Below are positions 16,180-24,390 of a stretch of 50,077 nt of DNA, one piece after another. The stretch covers positions 1 to 50,077 of the forward strand of contig DAHVRZ010000005.1 of the NCBI GenBank assembly GCA_027324805.1. The letters are read 5' to 3'. Each line of letters starts with the position of its first letter. Within the stretch, counting starts at the first letter, position 1. Under the pieces are notes generated by a model, which was not told the origin of the DNA, searched no databases, and was given only the letters and a program-made list of their open reading frames with translations. The DNA is from Candidatus Parcubacteria bacterium. Lineage in GTDB: Bacteria > Patescibacteriota > Minisyncoccia > UBA6257 > 2-01-FULL-56-20. Made by a program: the position numbers and the translations under genes.

Positions 16180-16207
16180 TTGCAAAGTAACTTATTTTTG
16201 TTATCAT
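16180..16207 (+). promoter_or_regulatory. Promoter TTGCAA-16-TATCAT for efp
   Basis: The -35 is at 16180-16185 and the -10 at 16202-16207, ten bases before the ATG at 16218, leaving a leader of at most about three bases. Confidence 0.65.
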
Positions 16208-16217
16208 AACTAACGCT

Positions 16218-16781
16218 ATGGCACTTGCTTATACCGATCTTACCAAGGGAGTCCTTTTTATCATGGACGGTTCGCCGTACGAGGTTGTGGACATGCATTT
16301 TCTCCGCATGCAGCAGCGGAAGGCGGTCGTACAGACCAGGATCCGTAACCTTATAACAGGCAAGCTTTTGGATCGCAATTTCCAGGCGAGCGATTCGTTC
16401 GAGGAGGCGGAAGTCGAGCGGAAGATCGCGAATTTCATTTACGAGAGCCGCGGCGAATATTGGTTCCATGAGGACGGCAACCCAAAGGCCCGTTTTGCGC
16501 TGGACGGGGACGTCATGGGCGAACAGGGGCGCTTCCTCAAGCCGAACACGAAAGTGACCACCATGAATTTCCAGGGCAAGGTCATCAAGGCGGAGATTCC
16601 GGTGAAGATGGAATTCAAAGTGACCGAAGCGCCTCCGGCCATCAAGGGCAATACCGCGCAGGGCGGCAACAAGCAGGTGACGATCGAAGGCGGCGCCAAG
16701 GTCAATGTCCCGCTTTTTGTGAACGAAGGCGATACCATCCGCATCAATACGCAGACGGGGGAATACGTAGAACGCGTATAA
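16218..16781 (+). CDS. efp: Elongation factor P with a variant tip loop
   Basis: The 187-residue protein has the three beta domains of EF-P: a KOW-like N-terminal domain, a central OB domain and a C-terminal domain ending in VNEGDTIRINTQTGEYVERV. EF-P relieves ribosome stalling at polyproline runs. In E. coli the loop PGKG carries the modified Lys34. Here the aligned loop is MQQR (residues 31-34), so the lysine position is Gln33, with Lys only at 35. Known lysine modifications of that residue are therefore not possible at the usual place. The surrounding VVQTRIRNLITG is well conserved, so the gene looks functional. It has its own promoter and a terminator. Confidence 0.93.
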   Translation: MALAYTDLTKGVLFIMDGSPYEVVDMHFLRMQQRKAVVQTRIRNLITGKLLDRNFQASDSFEEAEVERKIANFIYESRGEYWFHEDGNPKARFALDGDVMGEQGRFLKPNTKVTTMNFQGKVIKAEIPVKMEFKVTEAPPAIKGNTAQGGNKQVTIEGGAKVNVPLFVNEGDTIRINTQTGEYVERV

Positions 16782-16800
16782 TGCTTTTGTTTACCGCTTG

Positions 16801-16834
16801 AACGGGCTGCCGCTTCGGGCGGTGCCCGTTTTTG
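16801..16834 (+). terminator. Terminator after efp
   Basis: AACGGGC (16801-16807) pairs with GCCCGTT (16824-16830) with an inner CCGC/GCGG stem, followed by TTT. Confidence 0.75.
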
Positions 16835-16851
16835 TTATCATTCAATAAAAG

Positions 16852-17958
16852 ATGGATTTTTCTGGGAAAACGGTTTTTGTCGGCATGTCCGGCGGCGTGG
16901 ACAGCTCCGTTGCGGCGCTTTTGCTCAAGCGGCATGGCTATCGCGCGGTCGGCATCTTTATGCGCTCCTATAACGTGGACGGTTGCGCCGAACGGGATGC
17001 CGAAGACGCCCGCCGCACAGCGGAGCATATCGGCATACCGTTCTACGTTTGGGATTTCGAGAAGGAATATAAACAGCGCGTGGTGCAGTATATGATCGAC
17101 GGATACCGCGACGGAATCACGCCGAACCCGGATGTGATGTGCAATCGCGAGATCAAGTTCGGTCTGTTCCTTGAGAAGGCGCTCGCCATGGGCGCAGATT
17201 TTGTGGCGACGGGCCATTATGTGAAAATAAAAAAAACCGGCACCGGTACAAAGGCCCGCTCCGCGCTTTTTGCGGCGAACGATCCAAACAAAGACCAGTC
17301 GTATTTCCTTTGGACGCTCACACAGAAACAGCTCGCGCATTGCCTGTTCCCGATCGGCGGATATGAGAAACCCGTGGTTCGAGAGATTGCGCGGAAGGCC
17401 GGTTTGCCGACCGCAGAGAAGAAGGATTCCCAGGGCATTTGCTTCCTTGGTCAAGTTTCCATTGAGGATTTCTTAAAGGAATATATTCCCGAACGGCGCG
17501 GTGCGGTCATCACGACCGGCGGGGTCAAAGTGGGCGAGCATCGCGGCGCGCAGTTCTATACCATCGGCCAGCGGCATATCGATGCCGATTTCACGTTTCC
17601 GAAGACGGGTCCTAAAAGCGTCGGGGGAATGCCGTTCGCGCGCAAGCCGTTCTATGTGGCTGCGAAAGACGCAGTGACGAACACGGTGACCGTTGCCGAA
17701 GGCGCCGACGATCCGGCACTCTACCGCGGCGCGGTGCGGCTCGTGCAAATGAATTTCATAAGCGGCACGGAGTACGAAGGGGCGGTCATGGCGCGCGTCC
17801 GGTACCGCCAACCGCTTTTCAAAGCCGTCCTTGCAAAAAGCGACGATGGCTCGTTCGCGCTTTCGTTCGCCGCACCCCAGAAGTTCGTTGCGGAGGGCCA
17901 ATCGGCGGTGTTCTATTCGCCGGATGGCGAGATGCTTGGCGGCGGCGTGATCGTATGA
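16852..17958 (+). CDS. mnmA: tRNA-specific 2-thiouridylase MnmA
   Basis: The 368-residue protein adds sulphur to U34 of tRNA Lys, Glu and Gln using ATP. The PP-loop SGGVDSS is at residues 13-19. The catalytic cysteines are Cys97 (NPDVMCNREIKF) and Cys197 (SQGICFLG). GHYVKI lies between them. The length is normal and all motifs are present. A -10-like TATCAT lies ten bases before the ATG, the same spacing as for efp. It needs a sulphur relay (IscS or equivalent), not seen in this window. Confidence 0.96.
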   Translation: MDFSGKTVFVGMSGGVDSSVAALLLKRHGYRAVGIFMRSYNVDGCAERDAEDARRTAEHIGIPFYVWDFEKEYKQRVVQYMIDGYRDGITPNPDVMCNREIKFGLFLEKALAMGADFVATGHYVKIKKTGTGTKARSALFAANDPNKDQSYFLWTLTQKQLAHCLFPIGGYEKPVVREIARKAGLPTAEKKDSQGICFLGQVSIEDFLKEYIPERRGAVITTGGVKVGEHRGAQFYTIGQRHIDADFTFPKTGPKSVGGMPFARKPFYVAAKDAVTNTVTVAEGADDPALYRGAVRLVQMNFISGTEYEGAVMARVRYRQPLFKAVLAKSDDGSFALSFAAPQKFVAEGQSAVFYSPDGEMLGGGVIV

Positions 17959-17978
17959 GATGTGGTATGCTATGGCAT

Positions 17979-18605
17979 ATGAAGAAGGATGAGCTCCAGG
18001 CCATAGCACACTTCATTTACGAGGCGGGGATTCTCAGCAAGACCCCGCGGTCCGGACTGTGGTTCCTCGGCACGGGCGATCAGTCCGTGGCGGAGCATCT
18101 CCTTCGCACTACGTACATCGCATATGCATTGTGCCATCTTGCACCAAAGGCGGACCGCTCGAAAGTCATCCTTATGAGCATCTTTCATGATTTTGCCGAA
18201 GGGCGGACGTCGGATTTGAACTACGTCCACCAGCGCTATGGTCGCCTTGCCGAATCAGAGGCGTTCAAAGATATTGCAAACGTGGTCCCGTTCGGAGGGG
18301 AAATGGCCGCCTTCTATGCCGAGGAACAGGCCAAGCAGACGTTCGAAGCAAGGCTCGTGAAGGACGCCGACCAGATCGAATGGCTGGCCACTCTACGTGA
18401 AGAGGAATTGAAGGGGAATGCAAAAGCCAAAGCGTGGCAGAAGAGCGCCTACAAGCGCCTCAAGACGCCGCAGGGGAAGGCGGTCGGCAAGTATCTGCTC
18501 TCCACCCATTCCGATGCGTGGTGGTTCGATTCGAACGATAAATGGTTCGTGTCCCGCGATCCGAAGTTCATCAAGAGGAAAACCGCACGCGCAAAAAAGA
18601 AATGA
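17979..18605 (+). CDS. HD-domain phosphohydrolase (YfbR/HDDC2-like)
   Basis: The 208-residue protein carries HD-domain metal ligands in the order SVAEH, FHDFAEG and VKDADQIEWL, the pattern of the YfbR/HDDC2 group, which removes phosphate from deoxynucleoside 5'-monophosphates. The C-terminus adds a basic tail. The ATG at 17979 is preferred over an upstream in-frame ATG at 17955 because TATGCT (17966-17971) lies seven bases before it and overlaps the upstream option. It overlaps the next gene by four bases (ATGA). A role in nucleotide-pool control is inferred from the family. Confidence 0.82.
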   Translation: MKKDELQAIAHFIYEAGILSKTPRSGLWFLGTGDQSVAEHLLRTTYIAYALCHLAPKADRSKVILMSIFHDFAEGRTSDLNYVHQRYGRLAESEAFKDIANVVPFGGEMAAFYAEEQAKQTFEARLVKDADQIEWLATLREEELKGNAKAKAWQKSAYKRLKTPQGKAVGKYLLSTHSDAWWFDSNDKWFVSRDPKFIKRKTARAKKK

Positions 18606-18886
18606 TCCTTCAATGGCTCGCGACGGCCACGGGCATCTTGATGTCGCTTGGATATTATCCGCAAGCGTGGAAGATTTTCCGCCAGAAATCGGCGCGCGAT
18701 ATTTCGATCCCCACGTTCGCCATATTTTCGTTCGGAACATTGTCGTGGCTGTGCTATGGATTGTATGAGCACGATTGGACGATCATCCTCGGCTTCGTCC
18801 TCGGCGTGATCGGCTCATGGACGGTGCTGGCCCTTACGCTTTGGTATCGCCGCGATCGCGGCGGGTCCCCGGAGGCGCTTCCGTAA
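18602..18886 (+). CDS. SemiSWEET-type small sugar transporter
   Basis: The 94-residue protein has three transmembrane helices with the PQ motif in SLGYYPQAWKIF, followed by SARDISIPTFAIF and LCYGL, the signature of bacterial SemiSWEETs, which dimerise to form a sugar uniporter. The length matches the family. Its ATG overlaps the TGA of the HD gene. Its own stop codon lies within the hairpin of the downstream terminator. The actual substrate is unknown. Confidence 0.85.
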   Translation: MILQWLATATGILMSLGYYPQAWKIFRQKSARDISIPTFAIFSFGTLSWLCYGLYEHDWTIILGFVLGVIGSWTVLALTLWYRRDRGGSPEALP

Positions 18887-18898
18887 GCGCTTTTTTTT
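18875..18898 (+). terminator. Terminator overlapping the SemiSWEET stop codon
   Basis: GCGCTT-CCGT-AAGCGC (18875-18890) is followed by eight T residues. The TAA stop at 18884-18886 is inside the hairpin. Confidence 0.9.
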
Positions 18899-18913
18899 CG
18901 CATAAAACTGTGC

Positions 18914-18919
18914 TATTAT
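18914..18919 (+). promoter_or_regulatory. -10 box TATTAT for proS
   Basis: TATTAT lies eight bases before the ATG at 18928, directly after the previous terminator, so proS starts its own leaderless or near-leaderless transcript. Confidence 0.55.
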
Positions 18920-18927
18920 GGCGCTAT

Positions 18928-20154
18928 ATGCGCCAATCCCAGCTGTTTACAAAGACGCAGAAGACCGCCCCAAAGGACGAGACGGCGCAGAATGCCCAGC
19001 TCCTTACGCGCGGAGGGTTTATTTATAAGAATTCCGCGGGCGTGTATTCGTTCCTCCCGCTTGGCTGGCAGGTGATCAAGAATATTTCGCAGATCGTGCG
19101 CGAGGAAATGGATGCGATAGGCGGAACGGAGATGCTTATGTCCGCACTGCACGACAAGCATTATCTCCAGGCGACGGGGCGCTGGGATGTGGACGTGGTC
19201 TATAAAGTGATCGCGGGCGGCGATAAAGAGCCGGCGGCGAACATCAGCTGGACGCACGAGGAGATCCTCGCCGAGATCGCGACGAAATACGTGAACTCCT
19301 ATAAGGATCTTCCGTTCGCCGCATACCAGATCCAGACGAAGTTCCGCCACGAGCCGCGGGCAAAATCCGGTCTGCTCCGCGGACGCGAGTTCCTTATGAA
19401 GGACCTCTACAGCTTCCACGTTTCGGAAGACGATCTTTACCGCTATTACGCCAACGTCGCCGAAGCCTATAAAAAAGTGTTCGAACGGTGCGGGCTCAAA
19501 GCGTACTATACGCTTGCGGCGGGCGGCGATTTTACGGTGAGCAATACGCATGAGTTCCAGGTGGAATCTCCGGTCGGCGAGGATACGGTCTACGTATGCA
19601 CGAAGTGCGAATACGCCGAGAACAAGGAGGTTTCACAGGCGAAGGACGGTGGTGCGTGCCCGAAGTGCGGAGGCGCGATGCGCGAAATAAAATCGATCGA
19701 GGTGGGCAACATCTTCCCGCTCGGAACGAAATATTCGAAGGCATTCGGCCTTACCTTCACGAACGAGAAAGGCGAACGGCAGGACGTGGTCATGGGCTCC
19801 TATGGTATCGGTATTTCGCGGCTCATGGGGACGCTTGTCGAGGTGTATCATGACGAAAAGGGGATTCTATGGCCGGAGGCGATCGCGCCTTTCAATGCGC
19901 ACCTTTTGGCATTGAATGGGGCCGATGGAGCGCCCGTTTACGATGCTTTACAAACCGCAGGGGTCAAAGTACTCTATGACGATAGGGAAGCGACTCCCGG
20001 CGAGAAATTCGCGGATGCCGATCTTATGGGCATTCCGTGGCGTATCGTCGTGAGTCCGAAGGTCGGCGAAGGCAAGGTTGAATTGAAACGGCGCGCCGAA
20101 GCGGAATCGCGCATTGTGGATTTTGACGAAGCTCTCAGAATCATTAAACACTAA
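18928..20154 (+). CDS. proS: Prolyl-tRNA synthetase, short form without INS editing domain
   Basis: Starting at 18928, after the upstream terminator, the protein has 408 residues, against about 570 for standard bacterial ProRS. Class II motif 2 (TKFRHEPRAKSGLLRGREF) and motif 3 (VMGSYGIGISRLMG) are present, and the anticodon-binding domain follows. Between motifs 2 and 3, where the roughly 180-residue INS editing domain normally sits, there are about 40 residues with a zinc-ribbon pattern CTKC...CPKC. The enzyme should charge tRNA Pro but cannot edit Ala-tRNA Pro with INS. Earlier in-frame starts from 18775 are rejected because they overlap the SemiSWEET gene and its terminator. Confidence 0.94.
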   Translation: MRQSQLFTKTQKTAPKDETAQNAQLLTRGGFIYKNSAGVYSFLPLGWQVIKNISQIVREEMDAIGGTEMLMSALHDKHYLQATGRWDVDVVYKVIAGGDKEPAANISWTHEEILAEIATKYVNSYKDLPFAAYQIQTKFRHEPRAKSGLLRGREFLMKDLYSFHVSEDDLYRYYANVAEAYKKVFERCGLKAYYTLAAGGDFTVSNTHEFQVESPVGEDTVYVCTKCEYAENKEVSQAKDGGACPKCGGAMREIKSIEVGNIFPLGTKYSKAFGLTFTNEKGERQDVVMGSYGIGISRLMGTLVEVYHDEKGILWPEAIAPFNAHLLALNGADGAPVYDALQTAGVKVLYDDREATPGEKFADADLMGIPWRIVVSPKVGEGKVELKRRAEAESRIVDFDEALRIIKH

Positions 20155-20183
20155 ATAAAATTTCATTAATCAAGTTTTTCCCC

Positions 20184-21227
20184 ATGGCTCTCTTTGGTAA
20201 TGTCTTCAAGGACATCGGCATCGATCTCGGGACGGCGAATTCCCTCATCTATATAAAGGGACGCGGCATCGTGGTGAACGAACCTTCGGTCGCCGCCATC
20301 AATACAAAGACGAACCACGTACTTGCGGTGGGCGATGAGGCGAAGAAGATGCTCGGCCGCGTACCCCCGCACATCAGCGTGATCCGACCGCTCGTGAACG
20401 GAGTGATCTCCGATTTCGAGATGACCGAAGAGATGCTTCGACACCTTTTGAATCGTCCGAAGGCGCATCCCGTCATGTCGTATCGCCGCGCGCTTCTTGC
20501 CATTCCGAACAATCTCACCGAGGTCGAGCGGAAGTCCGTCGAGGATGCGGCGCTCAATGCCGGATGTGCGAAGGTGTATCTCGTGGAATCGCCGATTGCG
20601 GCAGCACTCGGTGCGGGACTGCCGATCACCGTACCCGAGGCGAGCCTTATCATCGATATCGGCGGCGGCACGACGGATATCGCCGTGATCTCCATGGGCG
20701 GCGTTGTCGTTTCGCGCACACTGAAGATCGCGGGCGACCGCTTCAACGAGGAGATCATTCATTTCGTCCGCGAAGAGTTCCATCTTGCGATCGGCGAACC
20801 GACGGCCGAGTATGCCAAAATCGCGGTCGGATCCGCGGTTCCGCTCGACGAACGCATCGAGGTTCCTATCCGGGGGCGTGATTTTGAAACGGGCCTTCCG
20901 CGCGAGATCGCAATGAAGAACAATCACGTGCGCATGGCGCTTTCGAAATCGCTCCGGGCGATCGTCGATGCGGTGCACGAGGTGATCGAGGAGACCCCGC
21001 CGGAACTCGCGGGTGACGTCCTGCGCCAAGGCATCGTGATGTGCGGCGGTGGCGCGCTCTTGCGCGGTCTCGATGAACTTATCGAAAAGGAAACCGGCGT
21101 CACCGTGACGGTGGCGGACGATCCACTGACGTGCGTTGCGCGCGGCCTCGGCCAGATGGTCGACGATTTCGATGCCCACCGGGAACTTCTCGACAATCCC
21201 TTGAAACCGCTTTCGATCAATCTCTAG
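20184..21227 (+). CDS. mreB: Rod-shape actin homologue MreB
   Basis: The 347-residue protein is a standard MreB: phosphate 1 motif IGIDLGTANSLIY near the start, PVMSYRRALLAIPN, IDIGGGTTDIAVISMGG (phosphate 2) and MCGGGALLRGLDEL (adenosine motif). It forms filaments under the membrane and guides the elongation machinery. It is first in the cluster mreB-mreC-mreD-like-mrdA. No clear promoter is seen in the 29-base gap after proS, so it may be co-transcribed with proS. Confidence 0.97.
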   Translation: MALFGNVFKDIGIDLGTANSLIYIKGRGIVVNEPSVAAINTKTNHVLAVGDEAKKMLGRVPPHISVIRPLVNGVISDFEMTEEMLRHLLNRPKAHPVMSYRRALLAIPNNLTEVERKSVEDAALNAGCAKVYLVESPIAAALGAGLPITVPEASLIIDIGGGTTDIAVISMGGVVVSRTLKIAGDRFNEEIIHFVREEFHLAIGEPTAEYAKIAVGSAVPLDERIEVPIRGRDFETGLPREIAMKNNHVRMALSKSLRAIVDAVHEVIEETPPELAGDVLRQGIVMCGGGALLRGLDELIEKETGVTVTVADDPLTCVARGLGQMVDDFDAHRELLDNPLKPLSINL

Positions 21228-21249
21228 TGCATTATGCGCCCGTAATACG

Positions 21250-21948
21250 ATGACATCGGAAAGGAAATCGAACATCCTCCTTTTAAGCGCTCTCATCGTC
21301 ATACTTCTCTTCTTTGTTGTTTTTGAACCCTCGTACGGTTGGAAGATTCGTTCATTTTTCACGCCAATAAGCGGGGCATCATCGTCCGTTACGGGCGGGA
21401 ACGCGATGGATGGGCTCATCGCGGAAAACGACCAGTTGAAGGCCCAGCTCGCCGAGCTACAGGGGGTCGCCGCGGAACTTCCGACCTCCACGCCGAACTA
21501 TCTCCGTGCGATGGTCTATTCGCGCTATCCGCTCAATTTCAAAAATGAACTTTTCGTGGATGCCGGTGCGGATGACGGCGTTGCGACGGGGAGTGCCGTG
21601 GTGTACCGGGGGCTGCTCGTCGGGCGAATCGTGGAAACATGGACTCATTACTCCGCGGTGCAGACGGTGTTCGATAATGATTTCCGGCTGCCGGTGCGCA
21701 TCGGATCAAGCGGGTATGACGGGCTCCTCACCGGCGGTTCATATCCGTTCGTCGCCTCGATCGCCAAAGGTTCGTCGGTGGCCGCAGGGGATATTGTTGC
21801 GAGCGCCGCGACGGGCGTTCCGTACGCGCTGCCGGTGGGCGAGATTCGGTCCACGAGCACATCGCCCGACAATCTTTTCGAGCAGGCGTCGATCGTCTTT
21901 CCATATGATATCAATCAGGTCGAGACGGTGCTGATCGCGAAACCATGA
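21250..21948 (+). CDS. mreC: Rod-shape-determining protein MreC
   Basis: The 232-residue protein has one N-terminal transmembrane helix (residues 9-24), a short coiled coil (AENDQLKAQLAELQG) and the extracytoplasmic double beta-barrel with LFVDAGADDGVATGSAVV and GLLVGRIVE. MreC links the wall synthases to MreB. It is shorter than in model bacteria. Its TGA overlaps the next ATG by four bases. Confidence 0.92.
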   Translation: MTSERKSNILLLSALIVILLFFVVFEPSYGWKIRSFFTPISGASSSVTGGNAMDGLIAENDQLKAQLAELQGVAAELPTSTPNYLRAMVYSRYPLNFKNELFVDAGADDGVATGSAVVYRGLLVGRIVETWTHYSAVQTVFDNDFRLPVRIGSSGYDGLLTGGSYPFVASIAKGSSVAAGDIVASAATGVPYALPVGEIRSTSTSPDNLFEQASIVFPYDINQVETVLIAKP

Positions 21949-22379
21949 GCTTCCGCTCTTTTGTCGCGCTCCTTATCCTGTTCCTTTCCTGCGGATTTCA
22001 GTTTTTCCTTGGATCGGTCGGTATATTTGCGAATCTCATTCTCGCTGCGCTTATTGCGTTCGCTTTCTATTTTGACTGGCTCGAACTTGCGGTGTTCGTG
22101 CTGTTTGCCGTGTTCGTGCTGAACTGGGAGCCCGCAGTGAGTTCCGCTATCGTTATCTTCGCCGCGATCCCCTTTGTCGCATATGCGTTCCGCAGATTTT
22201 TTTCCTGGACGCCGTGGGCGGGGGTGCCTATCGTTATCATCTGCAGTTTCGTCGTATTCTATCTCGCGATTGCGCCACGAATGTTCGCGGTTGCCTTGCC
22301 GTCGGTCCTGCTCGACATTGCAGGAAGTCTTGTTTTCGGTGAACTCGTGATTGCGACGCTCGTGAGGGCGGAGCGCTGA
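21945..22379 (+). CDS. mreD: MreD-like membrane protein
   Basis: The 144-residue protein is almost wholly hydrophobic, with four to five transmembrane helices. Sequence similarity to MreD is too weak to judge by eye. The call rests on position between mreC and mrdA, size, and topology. It overlaps mreC by four bases (ATGA), which indicates coupled translation. Its stop codon overlaps the -35 box of the next gene. Confidence 0.65.
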   Translation: MSFRSFVALLILFLSCGFQFFLGSVGIFANLILAALIAFAFYFDWLELAVFVLFAVFVLNWEPAVSSAIVIFAAIPFVAYAFRRFFSWTPWAGVPIVIICSFVVFYLAIAPRMFAVALPSVLLDIAGSLVFGELVIATLVRAER

Positions 22380-22403
22380 CAAGGTCCTTTTTTATGGTAT
22401 AAT
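22376..22403 (+). promoter_or_regulatory. Promoter CTGACA-16-TATAAT for mrdA
   Basis: CTGACA (22376-22381) covers the stop codon of the MreD-like gene; TATAAT is at 22398-22403, seven bases before the ATG at 22411. Confidence 0.65.
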
Positions 22404-22410
22404 CTGCGCA

Positions 22411-24390
22411 ATGAGGCGCCATAACGACATTCCATTCGAGGATTCATTGAACGACGATTGGAGCCGCGACCTTAATATGGTCGAGGTCCCTCTCGGCAAC
22501 CGGCCGCTTGCGGCGCTTGCGATCGTCGTGCTCGGCGTGGTCCTTGCGGTGTTCGGCAAGGTCGCCTATCTTAACGTCTTCAAAGGGGCATATTATGACG
22601 CGCGTGCCGCGGATAATGCGGCGCAGTCCGTGAGCGCTCCGGCGCCTCGCGGAATCATTTACGACGCCGAAGGTGATCCACTCGCCGAGAACAAGGCAGT
22701 GTTCACCGCCGAGCTGGATGCCGAGAAGTTCATCCGCGCCGACGCATCGCTCCAGAGTTCGACGCTCGGTGCCGTATCATCCATCCTTGGCGTGCCGACG
22801 TCCACGTTCTGGTCGCTCCTTGCTTCGAGCTCGGCCCAGGATTTTGCGACGCCGGTCGTTCTTTCCGAAAATCTCAGCCAGACCCAGCTCGTCAATCTGC
22901 AGGCGCTCGCCCTGCCAACGATCGCGATCGGCGGCAATTTCGAGCGCATCTATCCGGATGGGCAGATATTCTCATCGGTCGTCGGTTATACCGGGCGCGT
23001 GACACAAGCCGACCTTACGGCCGATCCGCTGCTCAACGCGTATGATTTTATCGGCAAGACGGGCATCGAGGCGGAATACGACACCGCGCTCCAGGGCAAG
23101 CCCGGCGTTGATATAACTTTCACGAATGCACAGGGGCACGTGCTTGGCGAAAAACAGCAATCGGCGCCCGCGATCGGCGATCCGGTGCATCTTACGATCG
23201 ACGGCGGTCTGCAGAAGGAACTTTACGGCGCCATCACGAACGAACTCGCCATCCTTGGACGGCAGGTCGGCATGGGACTTGCGATCGATCCGCAGACGGG
23301 TGCCGTGCTCGCGCTCGCGAATGTACCCGGGTATGACAATAACGTGTTCACCCAACCATCACCTTCGAGCTCGGCCGTGATCGGAAGCCTGCTCACTTCG
23401 CCGTTAAATCCGATGTTCGACCGCATCGTGTCGGGCAACTACAACCCCGGTTCGACGATAAAACCGCTTGATGGCGTTGCGATCATGAAAGAAGGGATCG
23501 TATCGCCGACGCGACAGATTTTTTCGCCGGGCTATCTGATGGTGCCGAACAAGTACGATCCTTCGCATCCAACAAAATATCTCGATTGGCAGTACCAAGG
23601 CAGTGTCGATCTTGCATCCGCACTCGCACAATCGTCGGATGTCTATTTCTATGTCACGGTCGGCGGATCGCCGGCCATGACGACGCCGCCCATCAATGAT
23701 GCAAGCGATTATGGCGTCGGCGGTCTTGGCGTGAGCAAACTGTTCGATTGGTGGACTACGTTCGGTCTCGGCAAGAAGACCGGTATCGACCTTCCGGGCG
23801 AGGCAAGCGGTTTCCTTCCGACACCGTCATGGAAAGAGAAGGTGCAGGGCACATCCTGGCTTCTTGGCGATACCTATAACGTCGCGATCGGACAGGGTTC
23901 TCTTACGGTGACGCCGCTTCAGCTTCTCAGCTACATCGATGCGATTGCGAACGGAGGGACGCTGTGGCGGCCATTCCTTAATGCCAGCTTGACGCCGTAT
24001 GTGAATGCCGACCTCACATATCTTGCGCCGCAAATCGAAGAGGTTCAGCAAGGATTGCTTGCGGGCGTGAATTCGCCGAAGGGCACGTCGCATATGCTCT
24101 CCGATCTTCCTATTCAGGCGTGCGCGAAGACGGGAAGCGCTCAGGTCAAGGATAACTCCCAGGAAAATGCTCTTTTTGTCGGATATCTTCCATGCAACCC
24201 GAACGCCCCGGATGATGGAACGCCGCAGATCGCACTCATCATCCTCATCGAGAACTCGAAACAGGGGAGTCTCAATGCGGTGCCTATCGCCAATCAGGTC
24301 TTTAATTGGTATTATGAAAACCGTATAAAGGGGCAGTCTTCGAGCACGCCTTCTCTTTCCTCTTCTTCCATTCCTTCCATAAAACAATGA
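22411..24390 (+). CDS. mrdA: Penicillin-binding protein 2 (elongasome transpeptidase)
   Basis: The 659-residue class B PBP has an N-terminal transmembrane helix (about 32-55), a dimerisation region with GIIYDAEGDPLAENKA, and a C-terminal transpeptidase domain. Active-site motifs are STIK at 348-351 (Ser348 is the nucleophile), SSD at 408-410 in place of SxN, and KTG at 573-575. It crosslinks side-wall peptidoglycan with MreBCD and RodA; rodA is not in the window. The C-terminus ends in a Ser-rich tail. Its TGA overlaps the next ATG by four bases. Confidence 0.94.
   Translation: MRRHNDIPFEDSLNDDWSRDLNMVEVPLGNRPLAALAIVVLGVVLAVFGKVAYLNVFKGAYYDARAADNAAQSVSAPAPRGIIYDAEGDPLAENKAVFTAELDAEKFIRADASLQSSTLGAVSSILGVPTSTFWSLLASSSAQDFATPVVLSENLSQTQLVNLQALALPTIAIGGNFERIYPDGQIFSSVVGYTGRVTQADLTADPLLNAYDFIGKTGIEAEYDTALQGKPGVDITFTNAQGHVLGEKQQSAPAIGDPVHLTIDGGLQKELYGAITNELAILGRQVGMGLAIDPQTGAVLALANVPGYDNNVFTQPSPSSSAVIGSLLTSPLNPMFDRIVSGNYNPGSTIKPLDGVAIMKEGIVSPTRQIFSPGYLMVPNKYDPSHPTKYLDWQYQGSVDLASALAQSSDVYFYVTVGGSPAMTTPPINDASDYGVGGLGVSKLFDWWTTFGLGKKTGIDLPGEASGFLPTPSWKEKVQGTSWLLGDTYNVAIGQGSLTVTPLQLLSYIDAIANGGTLWRPFLNASLTPYVNADLTYLAPQIEEVQQGLLAGVNSPKGTSHMLSDLPIQACAKTGSAQVKDNSQENALFVGYLPCNPNAPDDGTPQIALIILIENSKQGSLNAVPIANQVFNWYYENRIKGQSSSTPSLSSSSIPSIKQ

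Noticed and set aside
18775-18927. N-terminal extension of ProRS by 51 residues
   Set aside because: It would overlap the SemiSWEET gene and its terminator; the core ProRS sequence starts at the ATG at 18928.
20166-21491. Long minus-strand open frame (441 codons) opposite mreB
   Set aside because: It is the antisense shadow of mreB, which has every MreB motif. The Arg/His/Asp-rich composition is typical of antisense frames in GC-rich genes.
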